A stretch of 64,000 nt of DNA from Sipunculus nudus (Eukaryota; Annelida; Sipuncula; Golfingiida; Sipunculidae): assembly GCA_026874595.1 (NCBI GenBank), contig CM049316.1, forward strand, positions 45,521,695 to 45,585,694, written 5' to 3'. A program made the position numbers and the translations under genes. The notes under the pieces are model-generated. The model was not told the DNA's origin. It worked only from the letters and a program-made list of their open reading frames with translations, and searched no databases. This document shows, piece after piece, positions 34,080 to 45,976 of the stretch. Each line of letters begins with the position of its first letter. The stretch's first letter is position 1.

Positions 34080-36090
34080 TGTCTGATCGTTCGTAGAACA
34101 AGGGAAGTGGTGGACAGAATTTTTTTAGAAAGGAGGTTTGCGGAACGGGGCGAGGAAGGTGATGCACTGAGATCAATTGGGAAAGGTGGTGGGCAGGATG
34201 GCAGTCAGGAAAGCAGTAGACAGGAATTGACGAAAGGTGTTTGGAATGATGGGGTGAGGAAGGTGGGAGATTGGGAAAGAAAGGAAGGTGATAGGCGCGT
34301 CGGGGTAAAAAAGGTGATGGACAGGGTTGACGACAAAGGGTGGTGGGCGGGGATTGACGAGGAAGGTAGTAGGCGGTGATTGAGGAGAAGGGTAGTGGGC
34401 GGAGATTGACGAAGAAGGTAGTGGACGTCGATTGACGAAGAAGGTAGTGGACGGGGATTGAGGAGAAAGGTTGTGGGCGGGGATTGAGGAGAAAGGTTGT
34501 GGGTGGACATTGAGGAGAAAGGTAGTGGGTGGACATTGAGGGGAAAGGTAGTGGGCGGAGATTGAGGAAAAAGGTAGTGGGCGGGAGTTGACGAAGAAGG
34601 GAGTGGGCGGGGGATGACGAAGAAGGTAGTGGACGGCGTTTTGACGAAGAAGGTAGTGGACGGGGATTGAGGAGGTGGATGGTGGGCGTGGATTGACAAG
34701 TAAGGTGATGGATAGGGGTTGACGACAAAGGTGTTGGGCTAGGATTGACGAGGTAACTAGTTGGCGGGGATTGAAGAGATAGGTAGTGTGCGGGTTTGAG
34801 GAGAAAGATGGTGGACGGGGTGGGGTAAGGATGGACAAGATATTTGTTCAAAGATGGTTTGTGGGGATGAACAGGGAATTTGTTCAAAGATGGTAGGTAT
34901 TGTATGGACAGGGAAGTTGTTCAACTGGGTCGTGCTGAGGAAGGTGATGGGTCGAGGATGGACAGGGAATTCGTTGGTCGGGATCGTGGTGAGGAAGTTT
35001 TTGGTGGGGGATAGACAGGGAAGTTCTCCTTTGGGTCAGGATGAGGAATGTGGTTGGTGGGGGATGGACAGGGATATTGTTTCGTTGGGGTCGTGGTGAG
35101 GAAGGAGGTAGGTGGGGGATGGACAGGGAAGTTGTTAGTAGGGGTCGTGTTGAGGAAGGTGGTTGGATGGGGATGGACAGGGAAGTTTTCGTTTTGGTCG
35201 GGCTGAGGAATGTGGTTGGTGGGGGATGGACAGGGATATTGTTTCGTTGGGGTCGTGGTGAGGAAGGAGGTAGGTGGGGGATGGACAGGGAAGTTGTGAG
35301 TAGGGGTCGTGTTGAGGAAGGTGGTAGGATGGGGATGGACAGGGAAGTTTTCGTTTTGGTCGGGCTGAGGAATGTGGTTGGTGGGGGATGGACAGGGATA
35401 TTGTTTCGTTAGGGTCGTGGTGAGGAAGGAGGTAGGTGGGGGATGGACAGGGAAGTTGTTAGTAGGGGTCGTGTTGAGGAAGGTGGTAGGATGGGGATGG
35501 ACAGGGAAGTTTTCGTTTTGGTCGGGCTGAGGAATGTGGTTGGTGGAGGATGGACGGGGATGTCGTTCGTTAGGATCGAGGTGAGGAATGTGGTTGGTGG
35601 GGGATGGCCGGGGAAGTTGTTCTTTGGGGTCGGGGTGAGGGAGGTAGTTGGTGGGGGATGGACAGGGAAGTTGTTCGTTTGGGTTGGGGTGAGGAAAGTG
35701 GTAAGTGGGGGATAAACAGGGAATTTGTTCAAAGGTTCAAAGATGGTAGGTATTGTATGGACAGGGAAGTTGTTCGTTCGGGTGGTGGTAAGGAATGTGG
35801 TTGGTTGGGGATGGACAGGGATTTTGTTCGTTTGGGTCGTGGTGAGGAATGTGGTTGGTGGGGGATGGACAGGGATGTTGTTAGCAGGGGTCGGGGTGAT
35901 GAGGGTGGTTGGTGGGGGATGGACAGGGAAGTTTTCGTTGGGTTCGAGGTGAGGAATATGGGTGGTGGGGGATGGACAGGGAAGTTGTTCGTTGGGGTCA
36001 TGGTGAGGAAGGTGGTTTGTGGGGGAGGGACAGGGAAGTTGTTCGTTGGGGTCATGGAGAGGAAGATGGTGGATTGGGCGGGATTAGGAT
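34080..36090. repeat. G-rich 27/54-bp minisatellite in the intron after exon C
   Basis: The left part (about 34330-34720) is built of 27-bp units of the type GATTGAGGAGAAAGGTAGTG GGCGGGG. The right part (about 34850-36070) is built of 54-bp units with GGGGGATGGACAGGGAAGTT, GTTCGTT and GGTCGTGGTGAGGAAGGTGG. A GAAGTTTTCGTTTTGGTCGG phrase recurs at 35188, 35350 and 35512, i.e. every 162 bp, three 54-bp units. The plus strand is strongly G over C. Because 27, 54 and 162 are multiples of 3, long frames run on both strands (up to 276 codons, 34057-34887 minus, NPRPLPSSS-type repeats). These are by-products unless transcription shows otherwise. Confidence 0.95.
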
Positions 36091-36110
36091 AGTATTGTGT
36101 CGGTGGAATT

Positions 36111-36168
36111 ACATTTGACAGACAGGAATTAGAACTGGTCACCCTGCCGGATCCAAACTCGATCTGTA
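36111..36168 (+). pseudogene. Truncated cassette exon D
   Basis: 58 nt align base by base with the 3' half of exon E: TFDRQELELVTLPDPNSIC against TFGSRDWDLITPPDPYSIY, ending at the same phase before GTAGGT. The 5' half and its acceptor are missing. The sequence directly upstream is the edge of the G-rich minisatellite, and an in-frame TAG lies about 20 nt upstream. It looks like a cassette copy whose front was lost, possibly replaced by the expanding minisatellite. The donor is intact, but without an acceptor it should not splice. Confidence 0.75.
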
Positions 36169-37545
36169 GTAGGTTCAAAAATAGTGATCTTTGGTAATTA
36201 TTATACGCTAGTCCGTAACCCAGGTCAAGTATTACTAATTTAATAACTAACTAGAAAGCACCAATAGACCGCATTTCTCCGCCTATACAGGTAATTCCGC
36301 CAGAATGAAGGAGACATGCGGGGGGGGGGATTCCTCCCCGTTAGGAAATTTACATATGAAGTTTTCTTTATTCTGTTGGAGAAGATGGTCTTGAACCGGC
36401 CGGAACAAACACATCGCCTTTCTCTCAATGGGAAAGAACTCTTTGGCCACAAATATAATATGGTAATCCAGATAGCCTCAAAATACCATATACAAATATT
36501 CTAAACAGGTATTCAAAGTCTGTTGATAATTCCTCCTATCAGTTTACCATATTCTTCAAATGAAGATGCGCATATCATTCATCGGAGCACTAGGTCACCA
36601 ACCTGGTTCAGTACGGAACCTCATCCATACCAAGAAGGAACATTGTTCCAGATGGAACCAAGTGGGTGCTTAAAAGAACATAAAAACCTTTTTTCTCAGA
36701 GTGTTCCTGTCAAAATGATTGTTAAATATCAGTACAATTTTTCTGTACATTTTCTCTCTAAAAAAAACTGCTGGTAGTGTTTCGACAATGTTTTTGTTAA
36801 TGTTTAATGTTTTTAAACGTTCTTTAAAACTCATGACATTTTATTACTAAACTGAACGGAATATTATAAAAATTATTAAGCTTATAACATTGTTATTTTA
36901 CATTTACAAACCTACTTTAATAAATTACCAGAGTTTGTTGATACTATATTCTTTCTAAATACACATTAGTTTTAACGGCATCGTGTATATTAATTGGTCA
37001 CTATTTTTTATAACGGCATCTCTGTCAACATTCAAAACGTTCTGATCAATAATATTTAAAGGCATATGAAATTGTCTAGCTGCCATTTTACAGTAAAAGC
37101 TTATTTTAAAATAAATACGGATAAAATATGACTGATGTCTTTGATGTTCGACATTCCTTACTTGCTGTTTCTTGTGATATTTACCGTCACTTTTAACGAT
37201 GCATTTACATTATGTATTAATTTGGTATATCGTATAGATTACTTTATCAGATTATGAGATTGCTAGACTTTATATTAAAGTATATTCACATTTTGATTTA
37301 CAAATTTGATGTTTGTCTCATTCTTTTACTTGCAAAATTCTGACCCACCAACTTGTGTCCACCTATTTTTTAGGTATAATTTTCTTTATATTTTTCAATA
37401 ATTTCCTAGGAAGATGGCCAATTATGGGAATGAAGAATTTTACAATAACTCTCCAGTTTATGTTTCGGATACTTTATCTGACAAATCAAGTTTGCCCCTG
37501 CATGAGAAGCCATTTTTAAGCTCAGCAGACTGTAATTCATCTTAA

Positions 37546-37548
<3 letters not shown>
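36169..37548 (+). other. Intron region with two unsupported open blocks
   Basis: A frame at 36316-36504 (FFILLEKMVLNRPEQTHRLS) and another at about 36511-36700 (AHIIHRSTRSPTWFSTEPHP) are open and less AT-rich than the surroundings. The second begins after CTAAACAG and has WFSTEPHPY, vaguely like the exon B tail WDTTSTPHPY, but no matching donor follows. I do not call them exons. The remainder is AT-rich. Confidence 0.4.

Positions 37549-37608
<60 letters not shown>
37549..37608. repeat. (TA)n microsatellite
   Basis: 60 bp of TA, directly before the duplicated intron segment. Confidence 0.97.
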
Positions 37609-37611
<3 letters not shown>

Positions 37612-37775
37612 TTATTGTCTAAGGTTAAAGGAATTCTTTTTGTGCAATAAAAGTTTGCGGCTTAAATTGTCACAAAAATATTTGAAAAAGATAATTCTTA
37701 CAGTGGTCTAATAATACAGTTAATCTGGGTAACAGTGCACATACGCTACTTTTACTCATGGGGCTCCATAGTACC
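37609..37775 (+). repeat. Duplicated intron segment, upstream copy
   Basis: GACTTATTGTCTAAGGTTAA through the ACTTTTACTCAT phrase matches, with scattered changes, the sequence at about 38842-39000 just downstream of exon E (ACTTACTGTCTAAGGTTTAA through CCTTTACTCAT). In the downstream copy the segment follows a cassette exon within 20 bp. Here that position is occupied by (TA)n, suggesting that a cassette exon was once present and was lost. Confidence 0.85.
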
Positions 37776-37959
37776 AACCAGAATGATTAAAAGTTTGATA
37801 ATAATCCTCAGTGCCTGATAACTAATACCATGATTATTTGCATGCATGCATGTTGATAATGGAATGTTTCTTCAGTTTTCACAGACCGGTGATACCTCCT
37901 GTATTTTTTTTAAATATTACACATTTTTTTTCTATTTTTGAGACCTTCAAATGAAGCGG

Positions 37960-38440
37960 CCATCTGTTAACAGGGTACAAATCGTAATTGTTTGACCATG
38001 AATCTTCTAACTTGACATCCTGGGAGGTCCATGAAAAATCTCTTTGGAAACCCAAAATTAGGTCTTGGTGTCCTGTATTTTTCAAATTACAGGGTAAAAC
38101 ATGATTTTTAAGCATCCAGTGAGTCGGATTGGGCACAAATTGTATCCATTTGGCCTTGAATCTTCTTACGTGATTCTCAGGGATGTCAATAATCTGCACG
38201 GAAACCTGAATAAATAATGTCACTGTGACCTATTTTCTGCATGCTGTGTGAAAGAACATGTTTTAAATACTCTATTAGTCAGATGGGCACAAATGAGAGC
38301 AGCTGGATATAGAATAATCTCACTGTAACCTATATCTAAGGTCGATTGGCAAAATGCATGATTTTTAGCATTCTCGGAGTCTTTTTACTCATTGTTCAAG
38401 GCTCCTTGAGTTTAGCTGGACGTCATAGCCCATGAGCCAC
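37960..38440. repeat. Diverged ~160-bp tandem repeat
   Basis: Recurrent phrases GATTTTTAAGCATCCAGTGA / GATTTTTAGCATTCTCGGAG, GATTGGGCACAAAT / AGATGGGCACAAAT, and CCTTGAATCTTCT / CCATGAATCTTCT mark about 2.5 diverged units. A 114-codon minus-strand frame (37879-38223) crosses it and is not credible as a gene. Confidence 0.6.
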
Positions 38441-38699
38441 TTAATGTTTTAGCTGATCATACAAATTTTATGATTGCATGCAGCTGTCAACTGATTGTTT
38501 TGCATGTGACCAGTGACCTTACTGACTGGTTTGCATGTTACCAGTAACCTTGACCGACGTAAGTTGGGCTAACATTTTAAAAAATATAGGCTGTTTAATC
38601 ATATTTTAAAATGATCCTGTTTCTTAAATAATGTGCAAGGTAGGTGTTATTAACCTTGTTGAAAATATGTCCTTTTAATCTTGTAATGTCACATCGCAG

Positions 38700-38822
38700 C
38701 AGAATCAGATGAAAGAGAGGATAGTCAGACAGAAACTACAAGCAGACGATTCCTGTTGAGGGGAACGTTTGGCAGCAGAGACTGGGACCTGATCACCCCG
38801 CCGGATCCATACTCAATATACT
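38700..38822 (+). CDS. Cassette-exon gene, exon E
   Basis: Acceptor GTCACATCGCAG, 123 nt, then ATACT followed by GTAGGT. Phase 1 in and out (41 codons), open. It has an acidic head (ESDEREDSQTETTSRR), then FLLRGTFGSRDWD and the tail LITPPDPYSIY. The T left over joins exon F to give TCG (Ser). TPPDPYSIY superficially resembles the TPDPYVEL loop of C2 domains, and GTFG..D also fits that region in cPLA2-type C2 domains. But the rest of a C2 fold does not follow, so I do not assign it. An alternative acceptor 3 nt downstream (CAGCAG) would change the exon by 3 nt without breaking the frame. Confidence 0.7.
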
Positions 38823-39214
38823 GTAGGTTAACATATAATTATACTTACTGTCTAAGGTTTAAGGAATTCTTCCTGTGCAATAAAAGGTCAAAAGCTTGCG
38901 GCTTTGAAAGTTACAAAAGAATTTGAAAAAAATTACTCTTCAAGTGGTCTTATAACACAGTTTAGCTGAATGACTGTACACACCCTACCTTTACTCATAT
39001 TCATTTTTTTTCAAATAGTTTCTCCTTCTTTTATAAATTGAGTGTATTTAACAAAATATGACCATAGGTATGTAACGAGATTGACTATAAGGGTAATTTC
39101 CTTCTCCCGGAGAATGTTGAAACACACACTCCTGGAAAGTATTTATAAACGTTTTATACACGTTATACCCCTAAAACATTTTGAAATGACATATTCGTCT
39201 GGATACACGTTCGC

Positions 39215-39259
<45 letters not shown>
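39215..39259. repeat. (TA)n microsatellite
   Basis: About 45 bp of TA in the intron between exons E and F. Confidence 0.96.
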
Positions 39260-39262
<3 letters not shown>

Positions 39263-40199
39263 TATTTTTCCTAGTTATAACAAAAGCATTTTATGAAGGT
39301 TGTGTAGTAATCAGATTTTTTGGACTGTTTAAATTTTATTATACTCGACCAAGCTTAAATAATCATGTGAGAATACAACAAGAACGCAAGGCATCTTATC
39401 TTTCAGGAAAGAGCTATCCTGTATTATTATTTAAAACAAATTTATTGTTTTATGCTGCCATACAGTTCACCACTTCCTTGTGAAAGGGAACGGAGACTCG
39501 TAATTAGGGCGCCCGACCGCCATCTTTCCCATCGTTAGACTCAAAACCTTCCCTTAAAGATTTTGACTTGATTGTTAGAACTGCTATCGGACTTTGCCCT
39601 CCTGGTTCAGGTATCTCATTAATAAATTTCATCCAAATTATCCAATCCGAATAGTCAGTTTATATTGTGTTCCAAAGAGGGGTACCCATGCATCAAATTT
39701 ATCAAAATCATTTATCAAATCCATTACAGACTGAATACCTTTCAGTAAACGGATCAGGTACTCTGGTAATTATTCAAGAGGATTCGACACCATATACTCT
39801 GCAAGGAGTTTTGGTATTTCATATTTAAATCTGGTCCCAGCTAATATGTCGTCAGCACAACGATGCTTCATTATTACATATTTAACAGATATATGAACAG
39901 TTTATAATACTCACCAAAACACTGATGGTCACCCCTTTGTAGAGCGAACCAAAAATAACGCATCGGAGAAATGCGCCCAATTATGGGAAACACGTGGCCT
40001 TCGCACAGGTGTCTTCCTGCAGAGAGAATGGTATGAAAAAGCTGCGTGTCCCTCTAAATTGGGGTCCCTAGCAATAGATATTAACATATGCAAGAAAAGT
40101 GCAGTGCCAATTTTTCACTCTCAAAATAAAATATTGGTTTTAAGACTGTTTAAGATTTTGTTATTTTAAACTAACGACCTCACTCTTTTTAATCTATAG

Positions 40200-40327
40200 C
40201 GGAATTAGAAGAAAGAGAAGGCTACGAGGATGATCATGATGAAGACGACATTGGAGAGGACTCAAGCTCGGATGAGGATAACGTCATAACATACTTACGA
40301 CGCAACCTACCAACGGACGACGTATAG
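40200..40327 (+). CDS. Cassette-exon gene, terminal exon F
   Basis: Acceptor CACTCTTTTTAATCTATAG, then a phase-1 frame of 42 codons to TAG at 40325-40327. The start ELEEREGYEDDH matches the head of exon C (DLEEGEGYQKND). It is followed by a highly acidic run (DEDDIGEDSSSDEDN) and the end TYLRRNLPTDDV. Acidic runs with clustered Ser are typical casein-kinase-2-like substrates (inference). The final -DDV could suit a PDZ-type C-terminus, but that is speculative. A+B+C+E+F join in frame to about 199 codons including the stop. Confidence 0.7.
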
Positions 40328-41710
40328 CGCTATATTTGTTCACGTGACTGTTCACAATTTTAGATAAGTACCGGTACCAGACGCGTTTAAGGAGAACTTT
40401 GTGACTGGAAATTATTTTTATTACTGGTATACTACCCCTTCTTGTGTACTTCATATTGTTTATGATAGATCACGCTGTGATACTCCTTTTCTAGAAAAAT
40501 GTCATGTTTCTCAAGACTTAAGTGGAAATGTGAGAAATGCCAGCCTTAGGACACACAAAGAATGGTTTTCGACAGTTAAAGATAAAAGGAAGGACCTGCT
40601 TGGCAACGGTTGACTTGCACCACTGTCAAAAATGATAAAGCTGACATTGCTCGGTACCAAAAGTCTATTTGTACTCTTCATGCTTTGACCAAGAAGGAAG
40701 ACACCACTGCTGCCGATATATTTCACCAGAACCACACTCCTCTACCTCACACCCTCCCCACCCCACCACCACGTACCCGCCAGACCAACCTGACGCCGTG
40801 CACGCTGGGTAGCTCGACAAAGACGCATTGGTTTATTTACACGGTGTCGCGGCAACAACTTACCCGAGCTTTAATGGATTTTCACGAAATTCACCATCAC
40901 TACTTAAATATGTATTATCTTGCCCGAGTTCGATTATGGGCAAAATCAACGCATATTTAACAAGATCAGAGGTCACTAGGCTACTTGTGTTGTCGGCGTG
41001 ATAACTTACCAGCAATATCATTGCTTTTGATAAACTCAGCATGCAGAAATATTAATCAATATAATATCTTGCCTTAATTGACATGCAACAACCCCTACAC
41101 ATTACACATAACACAGCTGTGTTGACTCAGATGAGTTATAATTGTAACTTAATGTTCAGTATGAATGAAATATTGGCACTTACTCTCAAGAATACCAGAT
41201 TATTGTTAACTAAGTCGGCTCTTGTTTACAGCCTGGCTAGGCATGCTGAAAAAGTTTAGGAGAGTTTATTCTTGGGCGACACCATGGGGATCTGTGAGGG
41301 AACCACCATCTATCAGGTATAATTAGGTAATTTGCATAGATCCCCCTTTTAATTTGCATGGGATTCCTGTTTGGGGTTGTGTCGAATCAGAGGAGAACTC
41401 TTCCCCACAGGTGTTCGGATTCCATCCCTGAATGGAGGCTGAATGTTGGAGCTAGTTCCACCTATGACACTGGGTCATTGCCGATGTCGTATTTTGACAA
41501 TCGGTCTTTCCCTTTTATATGAGTTTGGATGAGTTCCAGATTTATGAATTGGACTTTTTGATCGGAGACACAAACAGTATTTGTTTTAGTTCCATGAAAA
41601 AGATTTCCATGCAAAATTAATTTTATGCATTGACTTAGAGGTAAAAGACAAAATCCTAAAATTTTGAAGTTTAAGACCAGCACTATAACAAAAATATAAG
41701 GAAATAAAAT
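40328..41710 (+). other. Probable 3' UTR and flank of the cassette-exon gene
   Basis: No further exon seen. The first clear AATAAA downstream of the stop is at 41703-41708, which would give a ~1.4-kb 3' UTR if used. 40840-41090 contains two diverged copies of a GTCG-CG-CAACTTACC phrase typical of dispersed repeats. Two minus-strand GTAAGTT donor look-alikes fall in these and are not taken as exons. A 116-codon frame at 40610-40960 shows no known motif. Confidence 0.4.
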
Positions 41711-44700
41711 TTACAAGATAATTTTATTTTTACTTTGACCCTGATTGGACCTAAAAAACGGTTTTCGGCAGGGGGCATCTTGTAACACTGCAGTCTATTC
41801 AGTATAGTAAATATTCAGTTCAGAATGCCATGAACTTTATTTTCTGGGTAACAAGAAATAAAAAGAAAACACTCGAAGATTTTTATGAATAATTATCACG
41901 TGGTTCACATTCTTTCAAATATAAAATTTAATAATGTTTAGACCCTATATCTTTCTAAGTTTTATATGTAATTCCATATATATTTCCAAGTTACCATAAT
42001 ATGTCATATGTATGAAAAGAATTTTTTGGAAGTTTTGTAGAAGTTTTAAATGTATTTCAATGCATATTTCAAAGTTACCATAAAATATTTAATGTGTGAA
42101 AAGAAAGTTTTCTTTTTGTAGAAGTTGTTTGTGAAGTTGTAAGAGCTCATATTTTGTACATAACATGTAACTGTGTGTATGGAATTATGTTTCTATGCAC
42201 TTAAACCATTGTCTTGCAGAGTTTTAAAATCATGACAGCTCTAGTCCAAGCATTTTATTGAGTATCCAGTATCTCTTAGGATAACCAGCCACTGAAGCCT
42301 CAGATCTGTATATTTCAGCACACACGTTAATACATACTAGTGGCTTGAAGACTGTAACAAACTGGTTCCGTTAAACTGGCCAAACCATTACATCAACAAC
42401 ATCAGGTTTGGCAGCAGCCACGGGCGATATTATTGTTTGTTTCATTCACTGTTAGTACACTTTTGTAACTTCCGAAACCAAAAAGAAGGGCAAATCGCAG
42501 TAACAGAGCAATATATTGTTATGTTTTGTTTTAGCATTGAAATAGGCGTAATCTTTCCTCAACTTTCGACGGATTGGAACACTTCATCGAGAACTGTTTG
42601 TTCTCTTCTATTCTTGCACTGCTTGCGTTAGAACCAAATAGCCGCGTCACATATCGGTCTGAATACTGGGGCGGCGGGTCTCAAGCCTTGATTCAGAATA
42701 TCAGACTGCTTTCTGTCTTGATACACAATCATTGTTGCCGAAATATTTCGCTGCGATAGTCCTTCCGAATAAAATTATGGATTAAAGAAAAAATCAGGAA
42801 TATGATCCCCATAAGGACACGCTTTGCATCTTTCCCGACAGTTCAAGACTAGAAACGTGAAAATCCGAACAGAGGAATTCCATCACAAAAGTCCAGGGCG
42901 ACCAACATGAATTATAATATAAATTTTTTAGTACGGTACACAAAAGTTCGGTACACAAAATATGCCAGACAAATAATTTTGCTGTTACAAACAAGACAAG
43001 CAGTTCTAGCATTAAAATAAAAGTAACGCTCGCCCAGAGGACTGGCTTGTTATTTCTTCAGAAATGAGGGAAAATTCGAATCATCGATGGACCTGTCCTG
43101 TTACATAACGTTAATTGTTTGATTGATTATATGCGTATATTTCAGACATATGACAGTCTCGTATTTTAGTGATTATATATGTATAGTACTGGAAAGATAA
43201 GGTAAATATTTAAGATTTATGATCTCCTGTTCGAAAGCTTTAAATTAAACTTGAAAATAAAATATCTATGAATAAAATCTGAAGACATGTACAAGTCATC
43301 TCCACCGTTTCCAATTCCAGAACCGTCAAGTCCTACCAGAGTCCCTGAAAAAGCACGTAAAAACAACCAGATTGATATATAAGGAGGTAGACCTACGCAG
43401 TGTGCCTATATATGAGACAGAGGTGATAAATACATGAAGGACATTTTATAGAAAACATCTTTATTCTTACAAAGGTACATACAAATGGTGTTAATAGTAT
43501 TGACTAAAAGGCCCAAAGAACAAATACCGCTACAGCTTGGCAAGTAGACAGGTATTCTATTAATTTTAATATATCATCAAAGGAACATCCAATTCCATCT
43601 GACCATCTCAACAATTTGTCAGTTCTTTCAGAAACTATACTTAACGTTACTGTTCACACATATCTTTAAAGTTCAAGATTTGCCTTAAGACATTCACTGC
43701 CTAGCAAATTATTCCCAGTGCCCAGGCCTTTAGCAGGTAGCGTGGGTACCCTGGGAGCTCCAGGGTGGATCTGGCCAATTTCAGCAAGTTTACCTGTTTT
43801 TTTCATTCATGGTCATATGCAGTACTATTAGCGGTATTTATTTTTTTATACTAGCAGTAATCTTTGCAAGGTGTTAAGACATAAATAATTTATTTTGAAA
43901 AATACTATTTAATTATATAAAAAAAAAATTAAGTTTTTTTTGGGAGGTGCATGATTGCCCTGTTTGAAATAAGGATTGGCATTATAAGATTGCATGGAAA
44001 AGGTGATTTATGGTCAGGGATTTTATGATATTTCTAATATTTCTTGGTCCGGGGGATTTCTAGCCAATCAAATTAAAAAGCAGATAAGATGGGAACACAT
44101 TCATGTAAGTGGACGTTTTCCTCAGTGCAAGCTGGTTACAGAAAAAACATGATATCCTATAAAGTCGTTCAAGTTTAATTGCAGTTTTTTTTGTACAATA
44201 TGAAACATCACTTGTTGCATCACTACTGACACTCATACATGTATACGATGTCCAGCAAAGTTTTTGCAAATTTGTTCATTATTTTCAAGATCTTGTTATT
44301 CATATATAATTTCAAATCTATGTGGCATTAATAAATTGTTTAAGAGAGGAGACTTAATTAGCAGTTGAGCATTCATGAATATTAGGTTGTATTAATTTGA
44401 AGGAGACCGCACCATTCAGTGTATTTTCATGCAAGTTATAGGCTTTTTATTCATTTACCATGGATTTTTTTCACTACAATGAACATATTTTTTAGTTTCA
44501 TTAGTTTTATGGAAGACAAGTTTTTCAGATGTTTAAACAACTACAAATTTCTTTCCTACTATCTTATATTCACAAGTGTCATCTCGGATAGAACCAAATA
44601 TGATCTGTTGCAGTAAATAGGCCTGTGTTAAGTGCTGCCAAATTTATTGGGATAATTAAAGTTATTGTGTGCCTTGGTACATGAGTACACGTGACGTCCA

Positions 44701-44782
44701 TTACTGTGATACTGTTCAAAGATACAGTGATGCTATCATATCGGTAAACGGTGCTGATTATTCGGCTGGCAGTCAAGCTGGG
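41711..44782. other. Non-coding stretch
   Basis: AT-rich DNA without a supported gene. Short frames at 42437-42759, 42794-43012 and 44060-44269 show no recognised motif or splice support. Confidence 0.55.
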
Positions 44783-45440
44783 CTGTTGTTACGACCCATA
44801 ATGTAATAACCGGCCCATAATGTAATAACGGCCAATATTGTAATAAAAACGACCCATAATGTAATAATCATACCCTTCCCATATTGCAATAAAACTAGCC
44901 AATACTGTAATAACTCCCCATAATGTAATAAAAAACGGCCCATATTGTAATAATGGCCCATACTGTAATAAAAGCGACCCATATTGTAATAATCATACCC
45001 CACCCATATTGTAATAAAACGGGAAGTGGGAAAAACGGCCCATATTGTAATAACATATGATTAAGCTCAAGAATGAATCCCAAATCTAACAGGCGCTATG
45101 TCAGTTTAGAATACCTTCTAAAATGACAACCATCTGGTACCTCATTGGTATAAGAGATGCAGTCATAATGGAAATCCAGTGAAACTGTCAACATTTATGT
45201 TGTCTACCTAAATTGGACATGAATTTAACCATAATCTTCTAAACTGCATTTTTTTTTAAATATTGGCCTTTTTGCCCATTTTAGCCCTCACAATGCTGAT
45301 TACAGTATAGGTGAGGTTAAGTTATTACAATTTTACTCATTTATTATTACGGTATTGGCAATTATTATAATATTGGCCGTTTTTACAACAAAAAGGCAAT
45401 TTCTATTACAATATTGACCATTGTTACAATATATATGTGG
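44783..45440. repeat. Inverted array of the word CCCATAnTGTAATAA
   Basis: At 44790-45055 about 13 copies of GGCCCATATTGTAATAA-like words follow each other at 15-30 bp spacing. After a ~260-bp spacer, about five copies occur in reverse complement (45320-45435: ATTATTACGGTATTGGC, TATTACAATATTGACC). The two blocks can pair, making a foldback arrangement. Frames with MGRFYY/YYNMG repeats are by-products. Confidence 0.8.
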
Positions 45441-45927
45441 AATACTAACCAAGGAAAACCCGCTAGCAACAGGCCAATGGGATTGGGTGAGGCATATTAT
45501 TTAGATTTATTTTGTAAATGGCGACATTTCTTTATTCCTTTGAGGCCACGGCATTTACATTATAATATGAATAGTAATTAGCAAAAATAGTAAATAGCAA
45601 AATAGCATATGACTGACAAAGTAACTGGGGAGCAAACTTAAATCCTTCCCTTTTCCCATGCTTTTACTATTACCGATCATTTGCGGGTAACCGGGGGAGG
45701 GGTTGTGATCGTGAGGGATGGGGGTGGGGCTGGGGTGGCGGGTAGGGTGAAGAAGGCTGAGGGAGGCTTCCCTTGCAATCGCTCGGCGATTGCAAACATC
45801 TGGTCTCTCATGGATTGTACAAACAGTTGTAATAATTACTGGGAGGCACTCTCCAAGGCTCAGATGATGGCGTTCGGAAGTCTTTATAGGTCTTTATAGT
45901 TGTTATTTCGTCAAACAATTTGATATA

Positions 45928-45976
<49 letters not shown>

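Noticed and set aside
34057-34887. 276-codon minus-strand frame, Pro/Ser/Leu-rich repeats
   Set aside because: It lies entirely in a 27-bp minisatellite whose period is a multiple of 3. Long frames occur on both strands there without start context, splice sites or domain.
37879-38223. 114-codon minus-strand frame
   Set aside because: Crosses a diverged ~160-bp tandem repeat; no splice support or recognised domain.
38700-38822. C2-domain assignment for exon E based on TPPDPYSIY
   Set aside because: Only about 15 residues resemble the C2 calcium-loop region; following exon F is an acidic tail rather than the rest of the fold.
40840-41042. Two minus-strand GTAAGTT donors suggesting small exons
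   Set aside because: The two sites lie in diverged copies of the same dispersed repeat phrase, so shared sequence explains them.
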